Assembly (NCBI GenBank): GCA_946477805.1
Contig: CAMKZP010000047.1
Location: forward strand, 1-12,506
Length of the DNA: 12,506 nucleotides
Direction: 5' to 3'
Source: an uncultured Enterobacter sp.
GTDB lineage: Bacteria > Pseudomonadota > Gammaproteobacteria > Enterobacterales > Enterobacteriaceae
A program made the translations under genes and the position numbers. The first letter of the stretch is position 1; the number at the start of each line of letters is the position of its first letter. Below, piece by piece: positions 6,771 through 12,506 of this stretch. The notes beneath the pieces were generated by a model. It worked only from the letters and a program-made list of their open reading frames with translations. It was not told where the DNA came from and did not search any database.

Positions 6771-6804
6771 CAAAACCCCAGACCGTGAGATCTGGGGTTC
6801 TTTT
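6771..6804. terminator. Bidirectional terminator between ssrA and dinI-like gene
   Basis: AACCCCAGA (6774-6782) and TCTGGGGTT (6791-6799) form a perfect nine-pair stem with an eight-base loop. TTTTG follows on the minus strand and CTTTTAAA on the plus strand. It lies about 120 bases past the tmRNA 3' end and could stop ssrA read-through into the prophage. A looser inverted repeat (about 6730-6758, CGAAAGGGT/ACCCTTCG) lies beside it. Confidence 0.7.
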
Positions 6805-6811
6805 AAAGTGC

Positions 6812-6830
6812 ACGTGCATTCTACGTGCAT
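6812..6830. repeat. ACGTGCAT direct repeat near the attachment site
   Basis: ACGTGCAT occurs at 6812-6819 and 6823-6830, an 11-base period or about one helical turn. The first copy overlaps the palindrome TGCACGTGCA (6809-6818). Phage integrases bind such short arm-type repeats close to the att core, here about 95 bases away. The function is inferred. Confidence 0.5.
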
Positions 6831-6922
6831 ATTCTTGTCTTTTCTCGGTCTGCGTACTGTCTGGTCAGTGTCCGTAAGTGGTTGTTTTTATTGCCTCTGT
6901 CCGGTTGCAGTCCTATCAAAAG

Positions 6923-6960
6923 TGGTGGAGCTGGCGGGAGTTGAACCCGCGTCCGAAATT
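6923..6960. other. Presumed prophage att junction in the ssrA 3' end
   Basis: The T-arm and acceptor end of tmRNA (GGTTCAACTCCCGCC … CCACCA on the minus strand) is the usual att core for ssrA-integrating elements. Prophage sequence begins right after CCA in the ssrA direction. The exact core length cannot be read without the second copy outside the window. Confidence 0.55.
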
Positions 6961-7162
6961 TCTACATCCTCGGTACTACATGCTTAGTTTGTCTTTACAT
7001 TCGCACGCCAGCTGCGGACAGACACGCCACTAACGAACTAGCCTGATTAGTTTTAGCACTTCAACCCCAGGCAGGGCATCCGCGCGATCTCTTTTGGGTT
7101 TGACCTCTCTTGATCCCCGTCTTAAGAGCGGAAGCTAGGGAGAGAGGGCTCTTAGCAGGTTA

Positions 7163-7195
7163 TTAAGCTGCTAAAGCGTAGTTTTCGTCGTTTGC
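7163..7195 (-). other. tmRNA proteolysis-tag reading frame
   Basis: GCA AAC GAC GAA AAC TAC GCT TTA GCA GCT TAA on the minus strand encodes ANDENYALAA and stop. Translation resumes at GCA (7193-7195). This is the E. coli tag, recognised through its final LAA by ClpXP and ClpAP. Confidence 0.97.
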
Positions 7196-7300
7196 GACTA
7201 TTTTTTTGCGGCTTTTTACGAGGCAAACCGCCCCTCGGCATGCACCTTGGGTTTCGCAAATCCCGTCGAATCCAGAATCAGCCCCAATAGTGTTGAACTG

Positions 7301-7309
7301 AGTATACCA
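7301..7309 (-). promoter_or_regulatory. ssrA extended -10 promoter
   Basis: On the minus strand TGG-TATACT (7309-7301) is an extended -10 element ending 15 bases before the mature tmRNA 5' end. Transcription would start a few bases upstream of that end, matching a short leader removed by RNase P. No good -35 is visible, which the extended -10 can offset. Confidence 0.65.
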
Positions 7310-7374
7310 GATTTCACTTCCCGGATACCAGCCCGAAACGCTAACTTATTGAATAGTACAATAAGTGTGCAGAA

Positions 7375-7857
7375 TCAACGCCCTGCGTTTTTCATGATAC
7401 GCGCTTTGTCGAGCTGCCATTCACGTTCTTTTAGATCGGTTCGTTTATCGTGCTGTTTCTTACCTTTCGCGACGCCGATTTTCACTTTGCACCAGGCATT
7501 TTTCCAGTACATAGAGAGCGCAACCACCGTAAAGCCTTCACGGTTGATACGTCCGTAAAGGGATTCCAGCTCACGCTTGTTCAGCAGCAATTTACGGGTG
7601 CGCGTCGGATCGCAAACATAGTGTGAAGAGGCGACCGTCAGCGGCGTAAAATTCGCGCCGAACAGGAAGGCTTCGCCGTCTTTCAGGATCACATAGCTAT
7701 CACCAATATTGGCCTTCCCGGCGCGCAGCGATTTCACTTCCCAGCCCTGCAATGCAAGGCCAGCTTCGAATTCTTCTTCGATGAAATACTCGTGGCGAGC
7801 ACGCTTATTTTGCGCAATGGTCGCCGAACCTGGTTTATGTGCTTTTTTCTTCGTCAT
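7375..7857 (-). CDS. smpB: SsrA-binding protein SmpB
   Basis: This 160-residue protein is SmpB, the tmRNA partner in trans-translation. It binds the tRNA-like domain, substitutes for the missing anticodon stem, and places its tail in the mRNA channel. Visible hallmarks are the N-terminal ATIAQNKRARHEYFIEE, WEVKSLRAGKANIGDSYV in the OB-like barrel, PTRTRKLLLNKRE, and the basic C-terminal tail GKKQHDKRTDLKEREWQLDKARIMK, which becomes a helix in the ribosome. The length is that of the E. coli protein. ssrA follows downstream on the same strand. No strong ribosome site is seen before the ATG. The leader at 7899-7948 contains an inverted repeat (CCTCATC/GATGAGG). Confidence 0.98.
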   Translation of the reverse strand: MTKKKAHKPGSATIAQNKRARHEYFIEEEFEAGLALQGWEVKSLRAGKANIGDSYVILKDGEAFLFGANFTPLTVASSHYVCDPTRTRKLLLNKRELESLYGRINREGFTVVALSMYWKNAWCKVKIGVAKGKKQHDKRTDLKEREWQLDKARIMKNAGR

Positions 7858-7975
7858 AGTTGTCGTAAAGCCGTCGGTAATCTGATTTCAAAAAGTCACC
7901 TCATCGCGTCCTGTGAGGCCTAACGCGCTATATTAGCACGAGATGAGGCTTAGCGTTTTTTTAACAGGTGATAAA

Positions 7976-7984
7976 TGTTATAAT
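7976..7984 (+). promoter_or_regulatory. Extended -10 promoter for ratA-rnfH
   Basis: TGT-TATAAT (7976-7984) is a perfect extended -10. A run of T at 7956-7962 occupies the -35 position without matching TTGACA well. The start point would fall about 25 bases before the ratA ATG. Confidence 0.65.
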
Positions 7985-8013
7985 TTGTCCGTTGTGTGAC
8001 CATGGAAAATGCT

Positions 8014-8451
8014 ATGCCTCAGATTAGCCGTACTGCGCTTGTCCCCTACAGCGTGGAACAAATGTATCAGTTAGTGAACGATGTTAACGCTTATCCGGAG
8101 TTTATTCCGGGGTGCACCGGTAGCCGGGTACTGGAGTCAGGTCCGACGCAGATGACTGCGGCGGTCGACGTCTCCAAAGCGGGCATCAGCAAGACGTTCA
8201 CCACCCGCAATACGCTGACGAATAATCAGAGTATTTTGATGCATCTGGTGGACGGTCCGTTCAAGACCCTGATGGGCGGCTGGAAGTTCACGCCGCTGAG
8301 CGCGGACGCCTGCCGTATCGAATTCCATCTGGATTTTGAGTTTACCAATAAGCTGATTGAGCTGGCGTTTGGCCGCATCTTCAAAGAGCTTGCGTCAAAC
8401 ATGGTGCAGGCTTTCACCACCCGCGCCAAAGAGGTTTACAGTGTCGCATAA
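8014..8451 (+). CDS. ratA: RatA, START-domain (COQ10-like) ribosome/quinone-associated protein
   Basis: This 145-residue protein is RatA (YfjG), a polyketide-cyclase/START-fold protein related to mitochondrial Coq10. It is nearly identical to the E. coli protein through MPQISRTALVPYSVEQMYQLVNDV, AAVDVSKAGISKTFTTRN and HLDFEFTNKLIELAFGRIFKEL. In E. coli it was reported to bind 50S subunits and block 70S formation; the Coq10 relationship suggests a role with ubiquinone, so the native function is debated. I chose ATG 8014 because GGAAAA (8004-8009) lies a few bases ahead and this is the conserved start; in-frame GTG 7996 and ATG 8002 are possible longer starts. Its last 11 bases overlap rnfH, so the pair is coupled. 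Confidence 0.95.
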   Translation: MPQISRTALVPYSVEQMYQLVNDVNAYPEFIPGCTGSRVLESGPTQMTAAVDVSKAGISKTFTTRNTLTNNQSILMHLVDGPFKTLMGGWKFTPLSADACRIEFHLDFEFTNKLIELAFGRIFKELASNMVQAFTTRAKEVYSVA

Positions 8452-8728
8452 GATTGCGGTGGAAGTGGTGTATGCGCTGCCGGAGAAGCAGTATCTGCAG
8501 CGCGTAGCCCTGGAAGAGGGGACGACCGTCGAGGCGGCTATCCGTGCTTCCGGCATACTGGAACTGCGCAGCGACATCGATTTAGCGAAGAATAAAGTCG
8601 GAATTTACAGCCGCCCGGTGAAGCTTACGGATTCGCTAAAGGATGGCGATCGGGTTGAGATCTACCGCCCGCTGATTGCTGACCCGAAAGAGCTGCGCCG
8701 CCAGCGTGCGGAGAAATCCGGTAAGTAA
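8441..8728 (+). CDS. rnfH: RnfH family protein (RatB)
   Basis: This 95-residue protein is RnfH (YfjF/RatB), a ubiquitin-like beta-grasp protein of unclear role, named for its link to the Rnf electron-transport genes in other bacteria. KIAVEVVYALPEKQYLQRVAL, LRSDIDLAKNKVGIYSRPVKL and DGDRVEIYRPLIADPKELRRQRAEK are near-identical to E. coli. The start is GTG 8441, inside the end of ratA, with GAGG (8431-8434) six bases ahead; the frame stays open further upstream but that part only shadows ratA. It is probably made by translational coupling from the ratA mRNA, and a hairpin terminator follows. Confidence 0.95.
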   Translation: MSHKIAVEVVYALPEKQYLQRVALEEGTTVEAAIRASGILELRSDIDLAKNKVGIYSRPVKLTDSLKDGDRVEIYRPLIADPKELRRQRAEKSGK

Positions 8729-8778
8729 CGCTTCCTTCCCTTCCCCGATACGAGAGGGGCGAGGAAATTAAAGAAAAC

Positions 8779-8806
8779 AAAAAAGGTGCTCACTGAGCAC
8801 CTTTTT
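8779..8806. terminator. Bidirectional terminator between rnfH and bamE
   Basis: GGTGCTC (8785-8791) pairs with GAGCACC (8795-8801) over a three-base loop. The stem is flanked by a run of A on the left and TTTTT on the right, so it is a textbook terminator in both directions, serving convergent rnfH and bamE. Confidence 0.92.
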
Positions 8807-8823
8807 GCATTTCTGATGATGTA

Positions 8824-9162
8824 TTACTGAGTCAGGGCTGGCTTGTTGTCGATGTTGGTCAACACACCTGCGCTGCTGAAGGTCAGCGTCAGAGTCTGCT
8901 GGGTCACGTCTTCATGTCCTGGCTGCTGACGGAATACATAGAACCAGGTGTTTGTGCCGAACGGATCGGACATCATCGGGGTTCCCAGTGCATAAGCGAC
9001 CTGCTGTTGTGTCATCCCCACGCGGATTTTGGACACATCGTTAGGGGTAAGGTAGTTCCCCTGGTTGATGTCAGGACGGTAAACCACTTTCTCCAGAGTG
9101 GAACAGCCTGCGGTCAACATCAGAAGAACCGCTGCAGCAGCGGTCAGCATTTTACAACGCAT
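8824..9162 (-). CDS. bamE: Outer membrane assembly lipoprotein BamE
   Basis: This 112-residue lipoprotein is BamE (SmpA), a small subunit of the BAM complex that inserts beta-barrel proteins into the outer membrane; it contacts BamD and stabilises the complex. The signal peptide ends in the lipobox LTAGC with the lipidated Cys at position 20, and Ser follows, so Lol should send it to the outer membrane. The mature fold shows YLTPNDVSKIRVGMTQQQVAYALGTPM and DPFGTNTWFYVFRQQ, the SmpA/OmlA-domain hallmarks. The length matches E. coli. AAGGA lies before the ATG. A possible -10 (TATTAT, 9227-9222) suggests its own promoter in the recN–bamE gap. Confidence 0.98.
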   Translation of the reverse strand: MRCKMLTAAAAVLLMLTAGCSTLEKVVYRPDINQGNYLTPNDVSKIRVGMTQQQVAYALGTPMMSDPFGTNTWFYVFRQQPGHEDVTQQTLTLTFSSAGVLTNIDNKPALTQ

Positions 9163-9300
9163 AGTGATTTGATTCCTTTTCGGGCCCGAGCAGAACGCGG
9201 CTCATATGTAATATGCCGATGATAATAGACCTTGCCCCACTTTGAAACCGGTCTGGCGGCGTTTTTGTTGTTCTGTATGACCCTGAGATCCCGAAAAAGT

Positions 9301-10962
9301 TTATGCCGCCAGCAGTTCTTTCGCGTTTGCGAGGGTGTTACGGGTGACTTCGCTACCGCCCAGCAGGCGCGCAAGCTCCTGCAAGCGAGAACGTTTATCC
9401 AGCGGTTTCATGTGCGTTTCGGTCATTTCACCATCCGTTTCTTTACTGACGATGAAGTGATGATGACCACAGCCCGCGACCTGCGGCAGGTGGGTAACAC
9501 ACATGACCTGCGTTGATTCGCCCAGCTGACGAAGCAGTTTACCGACCACGGCAGCCGTCGGGCCGCTGATCCCTACGTCCACTTCATCGAAAATCAGTGC
9601 CGGTGTTTCCATTTTACGCGCGGTTATCACCTGAATCGCCAGGGCGATACGCGAGAGCTCGCCGCCCGAGGCAACCTTAGAAATAGCCTGTAATGGCTGG
9701 CCTGGGTTCGTTGTCACGCGGAATTCAATGCGATCTGCACCTTCTGCCGTCAGGTGGTTCTCTTCGAAGCGGACGTCGATAGTGAACACACCGTGCGGCA
9801 TTGCCAGCGCGTGCATGCTTTCGGTGATGTGCTGGCTTAACTCCTGCGCATAGTTCAGGCGGATAGCATGCAGCTGTTTCGCCGTGGCCAGCGCCTGCTG
9901 GTGATGCAGGTTGACTGCCAGAGATAACGTTTCCTGAGAGTCAGCCTGATCGTCGAGCTGCTGTTGCTCCTCAAGCAGAGACTGATAGAAGACGGGTAAC
10001 TCTTCCGGCGTAATATGGTGCTTGCGCGCCAGGGAAATCTGACGGGAAATGCGCTGCTCAAGTTCGAACAAACGGTTCGGATCGAGATCCAGGCGTTCAC
10101 AGTAGTGGCGCAGTTCGTCGCCTGCTTCGGAGAGTTGTATCGCAGCCTCTTCCAGCATATCCAGTACGCCAGAGAGTTTGCCGTCCATGCCTGCCAGCTC
10201 GGTCATCAGCTGGCGCACGTTATAAAGCTGGCTTTGAAGGTTAACGTCTTCTCCATCGGCCAGTATATTCAGCGCGCTCTGGCTGGTCGAAAGCAGGTGG
10301 CCGCTGTTGGCCAGACGTTTGTACTCTTCATCAATCTGCTCAAACTCGCCCGCCTGCGGTGCAAATTCGTTCAGCTCTTTTAATTGATATTCCAACAGTT
10401 CAGCGCGGGCGGTACGCTCCTGGCTTTGCTGCTGATGCTGCGCGAGTTCACGGCAGCTCTGGTGCCACTGGCGATAGTGTTCCGCCATCAGCTGAGTAAG
10501 CGCGTACTCACCTGCGTAGCCATCAAGCAGGGCTTTCTGCTGCTCGGGTTTAATGAGCTGCTGGTGCGCGTGCTGGCCGTGGATCTGGATAAGCAACTGA
10601 CCGAGCTCACGAAGCTGTGAAAGAGGGACAGCCGTACCGTTAATAAAGCCACGGGAGCGTCCGTCACTGCTGATAACGCGGCGAAGTAAACACTCACGTC
10701 CGTCTTCAAGCTGGTTTTCTTCCAGCCAGCGCATGGCCGCAGGCGTGTCTTTGAGAGAGAAGCGGGCGCAGAGGTCGGCGCGGGTTGCGCCCCGGCGCAC
10801 CATGTCACCCTCTGCACGGCCGCCAAGGCACAGGCCGAGGGCATCAATGGCAATGGATTTACCTGCACCGGTTTCACCGGTAATCGCCGTCATGCCGCTG
10901 TGGAAGTCGATCTCAAGCTCACGAACAATGGCAAAGTTGCTGATGGTCAGTTGTGCCAGCAT
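9301..10962 (-). CDS. recN: DNA repair ATPase RecN
   Basis: This 553-residue protein is RecN, an SMC-like ATPase that holds broken DNA together during double-strand break repair with RecA. Walker A is GETGAGKS (29-36), the ABC signature is SGGEL (about 432-436), and Walker B is ALIFDEVDVG (about 455-464). The region between is long coiled coil rich in Gln, Glu and Leu, as in the family. The C-terminus ends NAKELLAA; the LAA end makes E. coli RecN a ClpXP substrate, so it disappears quickly after damage. AGGAAAAC sits eight bases before the ATG. Expression is under LexA through boxes over the promoter. The length matches E. coli. Confidence 0.98.
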   Translation of the reverse strand: MLAQLTISNFAIVRELEIDFHSGMTAITGETGAGKSIAIDALGLCLGGRAEGDMVRRGATRADLCARFSLKDTPAAMRWLEENQLEDGRECLLRRVISSDGRSRGFINGTAVPLSQLRELGQLLIQIHGQHAHQQLIKPEQQKALLDGYAGEYALTQLMAEHYRQWHQSCRELAQHQQQSQERTARAELLEYQLKELNEFAPQAGEFEQIDEEYKRLANSGHLLSTSQSALNILADGEDVNLQSQLYNVRQLMTELAGMDGKLSGVLDMLEEAAIQLSEAGDELRHYCERLDLDPNRLFELEQRISRQISLARKHHITPEELPVFYQSLLEEQQQLDDQADSQETLSLAVNLHHQQALATAKQLHAIRLNYAQELSQHITESMHALAMPHGVFTIDVRFEENHLTAEGADRIEFRVTTNPGQPLQAISKVASGGELSRIALAIQVITARKMETPALIFDEVDVGISGPTAAVVGKLLRQLGESTQVMCVTHLPQVAGCGHHHFIVSKETDGEMTETHMKPLDKRSRLQELARLLGGSEVTRNTLANAKELLAA

Positions 10963-10972
10963 AATTGTTTTC

Positions 10973-11032
10973 CTGTATGAAAAACCATGACTGTGTTTTC
11001 ATACAGTATAAACTGGTTTTTTATACAGTAAA
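10973..11032 (-). promoter_or_regulatory. recN SOS promoter with LexA boxes
   Basis: Two CTG-N10-CAG boxes are present, CTGTGTTTTCATACAG (10991-11006) and CTGGTTTTTTATACAG (11013-11028), with a degenerate third (CTG-N10-CAT, 10973-10988). On the minus strand -35 TTTACT (11032-11027) and -10 TATACT (11010-11005) are 16 bases apart and overlap the two good boxes, so LexA blocks polymerase directly. E. coli recN has the same layout. Confidence 0.92.
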
Positions 11033-11047
11033 GTGCTGGATGCAAAA

Positions 11048-11926
11048 TCAGAACAATTTTTTTGACCAGCCGAGCTTTGAGCTTAATGTATTGAAATAGC
11101 TGTAATCTTTCGGATGGATAAGATTCAGATGGTAATCGCAGCGGCGAATGAGCACATCTTCACCCTCCTGTATGGGCAGCGCGATTTGGCTGTCGCAGCT
11201 GATCTCAAGATCGTTACGACGGTGTGAGAACCGCAGCCGTATCGTACTGTCCCCGTTAATCACCAGCGGGCGGGCGGAGAGCGTGTGCGGGAACATCGGC
11301 ACCAGAGTGATGGCATCCAGTGACGGCGTCAGGATCGGCCCCCCAGCGGAGAGCGAGTAAGCGGTGGAGCCCGTCGGCGTCGAGATAATCAGCCCGTCAG
11401 AACGCTGCGAGAAGGCAAAAATTTCATCGATATACACTTCGAATTCGATCATATGCGCCACTTTACCAGGGTGAAGAACCACCTCGTTGATGGCGGTGCT
11501 GATGCGTTTCTGGCAGTCCTGCTGGCAGACCTGCGCTTCAAGCAGAAATCGTTTTTCGCTGATATAGTGGCCTTCCAGCACGTCGGCCAGCTGCTGTTGT
11601 GCGTTGTCCGGGTCGAGGTCGGTCAGGAAACCGAGATTGCCGCGGTTGATGCCGATAACCTTGATGTCATAGCGAGCAAGCGTCCTGGCTGCGCCCAGCA
11701 TGTTGCCGTCGCCGCCGACCACGACGGCGAGATCCGCCTGTTGGCCAATTTCGGCCAGGGTACCGGTTTTGACGCTTTTAAGCTGCAGCTCCTGAGCGAT
11801 TTGCTGCTCAACCATCACTTCATAGCCTTTGCCACACAGCCAGCGATACAACATTTCATGTGTCGTCAATGCAGTAGGGTGACGCGGATGCCCGACGATC
11901 CCAATACACCTGAAATGATTATTCAT
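11048..11926 (-). CDS. nadK: NAD kinase
   Basis: This 292-residue enzyme phosphorylates NAD to NADP with ATP and supplies the cell's NADPH pool. It is almost identical to E. coli NadK: MNNHFRCIGIVGHPRHPTALTTHEM at the start, GGDGN (71-75) with the catalytic Asp, NRGNLGFLTDL, and TPTGSTAYSLSAGGP in the second domain. The start is ATG 11926, the conserved one, with AAGGA about ten bases ahead; the frame stays open upstream to 12001, but that part overlaps the grpE promoter and is unlike known NadK. It is divergent from grpE and reads toward recN, with the SOS promoter just beyond its stop. Confidence 0.98.
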   Translation of the reverse strand: MNNHFRCIGIVGHPRHPTALTTHEMLYRWLCGKGYEVMVEQQIAQELQLKSVKTGTLAEIGQQADLAVVVGGDGNMLGAARTLARYDIKVIGINRGNLGFLTDLDPDNAQQQLADVLEGHYISEKRFLLEAQVCQQDCQKRISTAINEVVLHPGKVAHMIEFEVYIDEIFAFSQRSDGLIISTPTGSTAYSLSAGGPILTPSLDAITLVPMFPHTLSARPLVINGDSTIRLRFSHRRNDLEISCDSQIALPIQEGEDVLIRRCDYHLNLIHPKDYSYFNTLSSKLGWSKKLF

Positions 11927-11975
11927 TTTCTGGAGGTCCTTGTGCCTGATGAATGATGACAATCTGCTTTGTTCC

Positions 11976-12004
11976 CTTGAATCCCGGAAACTGATCCCCA
12001 TAAT
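11976..12004 (+). promoter_or_regulatory. Heat-shock (sigma-32) promoter of grpE
   Basis: CCCTTGAA (-35, core CTTGAA 11976-11981) and CCCCATAAT (-10, 11996-12004) are separated by 14 bases, an almost ideal RpoH promoter. It lies 45 bases before the grpE ATG. Confidence 0.9.
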
Positions 12005-12048
12005 AAGCGAAGTTAGCGAGATGAATGCAGAAAAACGCGGAGAAATTC

Positions 12049-12490
12049 ATGAGTAGTAAAGAACAGAAAACGCCTGAGGGGCAAGCCCCTGAAGAAATTA
12101 TCACGGAACAGCATGATGACGTTGAGGCTGTAGAGCCAGGCGCGTCTGCTGAGCAGGTGGACCCGCGCGATGAAAAAATTGCGAATCTGGAAGCTCAGCT
12201 TGCAGAAGCGCAGAATCGCGAACGCGATGGCGTGCTGCGCATCAAAGCGGAAATGGAAAACCTGCGTCGCCGCACCGAGCTGGACGTTGAAAAGGCGCAC
12301 AAGTTTGCGCTGGAGAAATTCGTCAACGAACTGCTGCCGGTAATTGATAGCCTGGATCGCGCGCTGGAAGTGGCGGATAAAGCCAACCCTGACAACGCGG
12401 CAATGATCGAAGGTATCGAACTGACGCTGAAATCTATGCTTGATGTTGTCGCTAAGTTTGGCGTGGAAGTGATTGCCGACACTAACGTAC
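12049..12490 (+). CDS. grpE: Heat-shock nucleotide exchange factor GrpE (3' end missing)
   Basis: GrpE releases ADP from DnaK in the Hsp70 chaperone cycle and senses temperature by unwinding its long helix. The first 147 native residues are present, from the disordered acidic start (MSSKEQKTPEGQAPEE) through the long dimer helix (EKIANLEAQLAEAQNRERDG) to the four-helix bundle with KFVNELLPVIDSLDRALE. The beta domain that enters the DnaK cleft is missing, because the contig ends in adapter sequence; E. coli GrpE has 197 residues. The truncation is therefore an assembly limit, not a mutation. GGAG (12039-12042) precedes the ATG by six bases and a sigma-32 promoter lies upstream. Residues read past 12490 (VSYT) are not real. 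Confidence 0.96.
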
Positions 12491-12506
12491 CTGTCTCTTA
12501 TACACA
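12491..12506. other. Residual Tn5/Nextera adapter at the contig end
   Basis: CTGTCTCTTATACACA is identical to the first 16 bases of the 19-base Tn5 mosaic end used in tagmentation libraries. It breaks the grpE sequence exactly where NVP should continue LDPN in E. coli. It is a sequencing artefact. Confidence 0.93.

Larger units (their letters stand above)
1..6922. mobile_element. Late end of an ssrA-integrated myovirus-type prophage
   Basis: The stretch holds a contractile-tail baseplate operon, a fibre gene, an acyltransferase moron and a LexA-controlled dinI-like gene, and stops at the 3' end of ssrA, a well-known integration target (CP4-57, Fels-2). The left boundary is outside the window. 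No integrase, repressor, head or lysis gene is visible. The right boundary at the tmRNA 3' end is inferred from gene content and the known behaviour of this site; the second att copy that would prove it is not in the window. A defective remnant cannot be excluded, although every complete prophage gene seen here is an intact reading frame. Confidence 0.88.
6923..7285 (-). ncRNA. ssrA: Transfer-messenger RNA (tmRNA)
   Basis: The RNA runs from GGGGCTGATTCTGG (5', ending at 7285) to CCAGCTCCACCA (3', ending at 6923), 363 nt, the same length as in E. coli. The 5' and 3' ends form the alanine tRNA-like domain with the T-loop GGTTCAACTCC, and the middle carries the tag frame and the pseudoknot region (CCTCCGCT-like CTTCCGCTCTTAAGACGGGG). 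Charged with alanine and carried by SmpB, it rescues ribosomes stalled on broken mRNAs and tags the product for proteolysis. The 3' end is intact although the prophage lies against it, because integration restores the gene. smpB lies 89 bases upstream and reads the same way. Confidence 0.98.

Noticed and set aside
6559..6987. Plus-strand frame of 142 codons ending in LAGVEPASEISTSSVLHA
   Set aside because: It crosses the dinI-like gene antisense, the terminator and the tmRNA 3' end. The 'GVEPAS' ending is the well-known false translation antisense to a tRNA-like T-arm.
7899..7948. Inverted repeat CCTCATC/GATGAGG in the smpB leader as a riboswitch or operator
   Set aside because: Seven-base arms with a 36-base gap are weak, and I recognise no known motif.
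11453..11956. Plus-strand frame of 167 codons
   Set aside because: It is wholly antisense to nadK, whose protein is almost identical to known NAD kinase; no ribosome site or family resemblance.
11927..12001. Longer NadK start at 12001
   Set aside because: It would cover the grpE sigma-32 promoter and add residues absent from known NadK; ATG 11926 matches the conserved start.
12491..12506. Possible Tn5-type transposon end
   Set aside because: It is the mosaic-end sequence used in library kits, placed exactly at the sequence terminus and breaking a conserved gene; adapter is the simpler explanation.
1..12506. CRISPR array, additional tRNA genes or insertion sequences
   Set aside because: No regular repeat-spacer pattern, no cloverleaf other than the tmRNA ends, and no transposase-like frame was seen.

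Overview
The window is an Enterobacteriaceae chromosome fragment: the right half matches the conserved smpB–ratA–rnfH–bamE–recN–nadK–grpE neighbourhood of Escherichia, Klebsiella and Enterobacter, and the protein sequences look closest to an Enterobacter/Klebsiella-type host. The left half is the late end of a contractile-tailed prophage lying against the 3' end of the tmRNA gene ssrA. Both ends are cut inside genes. The right end finishes in a 16-base Tn5/Nextera mosaic-end sequence, so it is a contig terminus carrying adapter, not natural DNA.

Positions 1-6922 (prophage). Two small secreted-protein genes (3-305, incomplete at its start, and 312-1049) are followed by a hairpin terminator. 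A rightward baseplate operon comes next, with touching or overlapping genes: central spike (1113), gp25/W-like wedge protein (1769), baseplate J-like protein (2123), DUF2612 protein (3319), glycine-rich fibre/adhesin (3999) and a small fibre-associated protein (4916). Facing it on the minus strand is a membrane acyltransferase (5124-6149), probably a lysogenic-conversion gene acting on LPS. A dinI-like gene (6388-6651, minus) lies behind two LexA boxes. The prophage appears to end at the 3' end of ssrA. No integrase is visible, so it should lie at the far end, beyond the left edge.

Positions 6923-7857: ssrA (tmRNA, 363 nt, minus, tag ANDENYALAA) and smpB (minus), the two partners of trans-translation. 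Positions 8014-8728: ratA and rnfH overlap and read rightward from an extended -10 promoter. A bidirectional terminator separates them from bamE (minus). recN (minus) has two good LexA boxes and one degenerate box. nadK (minus) and grpE (plus, incomplete) are divergent, and grpE has a near-perfect sigma-32 promoter.

How the parts fit: the baseplate, spike and fibre genes build the tail tip that recognises and pierces the host. The acyltransferase could change the surface that such a fibre recognises, and the secreted pair probably acts in the periplasm. The prophage dinI-like gene and the host recN gene are both under LexA, so DNA damage would switch on both sides of the ssrA junction. The least described part is the two-gene secreted cassette inserted in the baseplate operon. 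Nothing here amounts to a proven new defence system.
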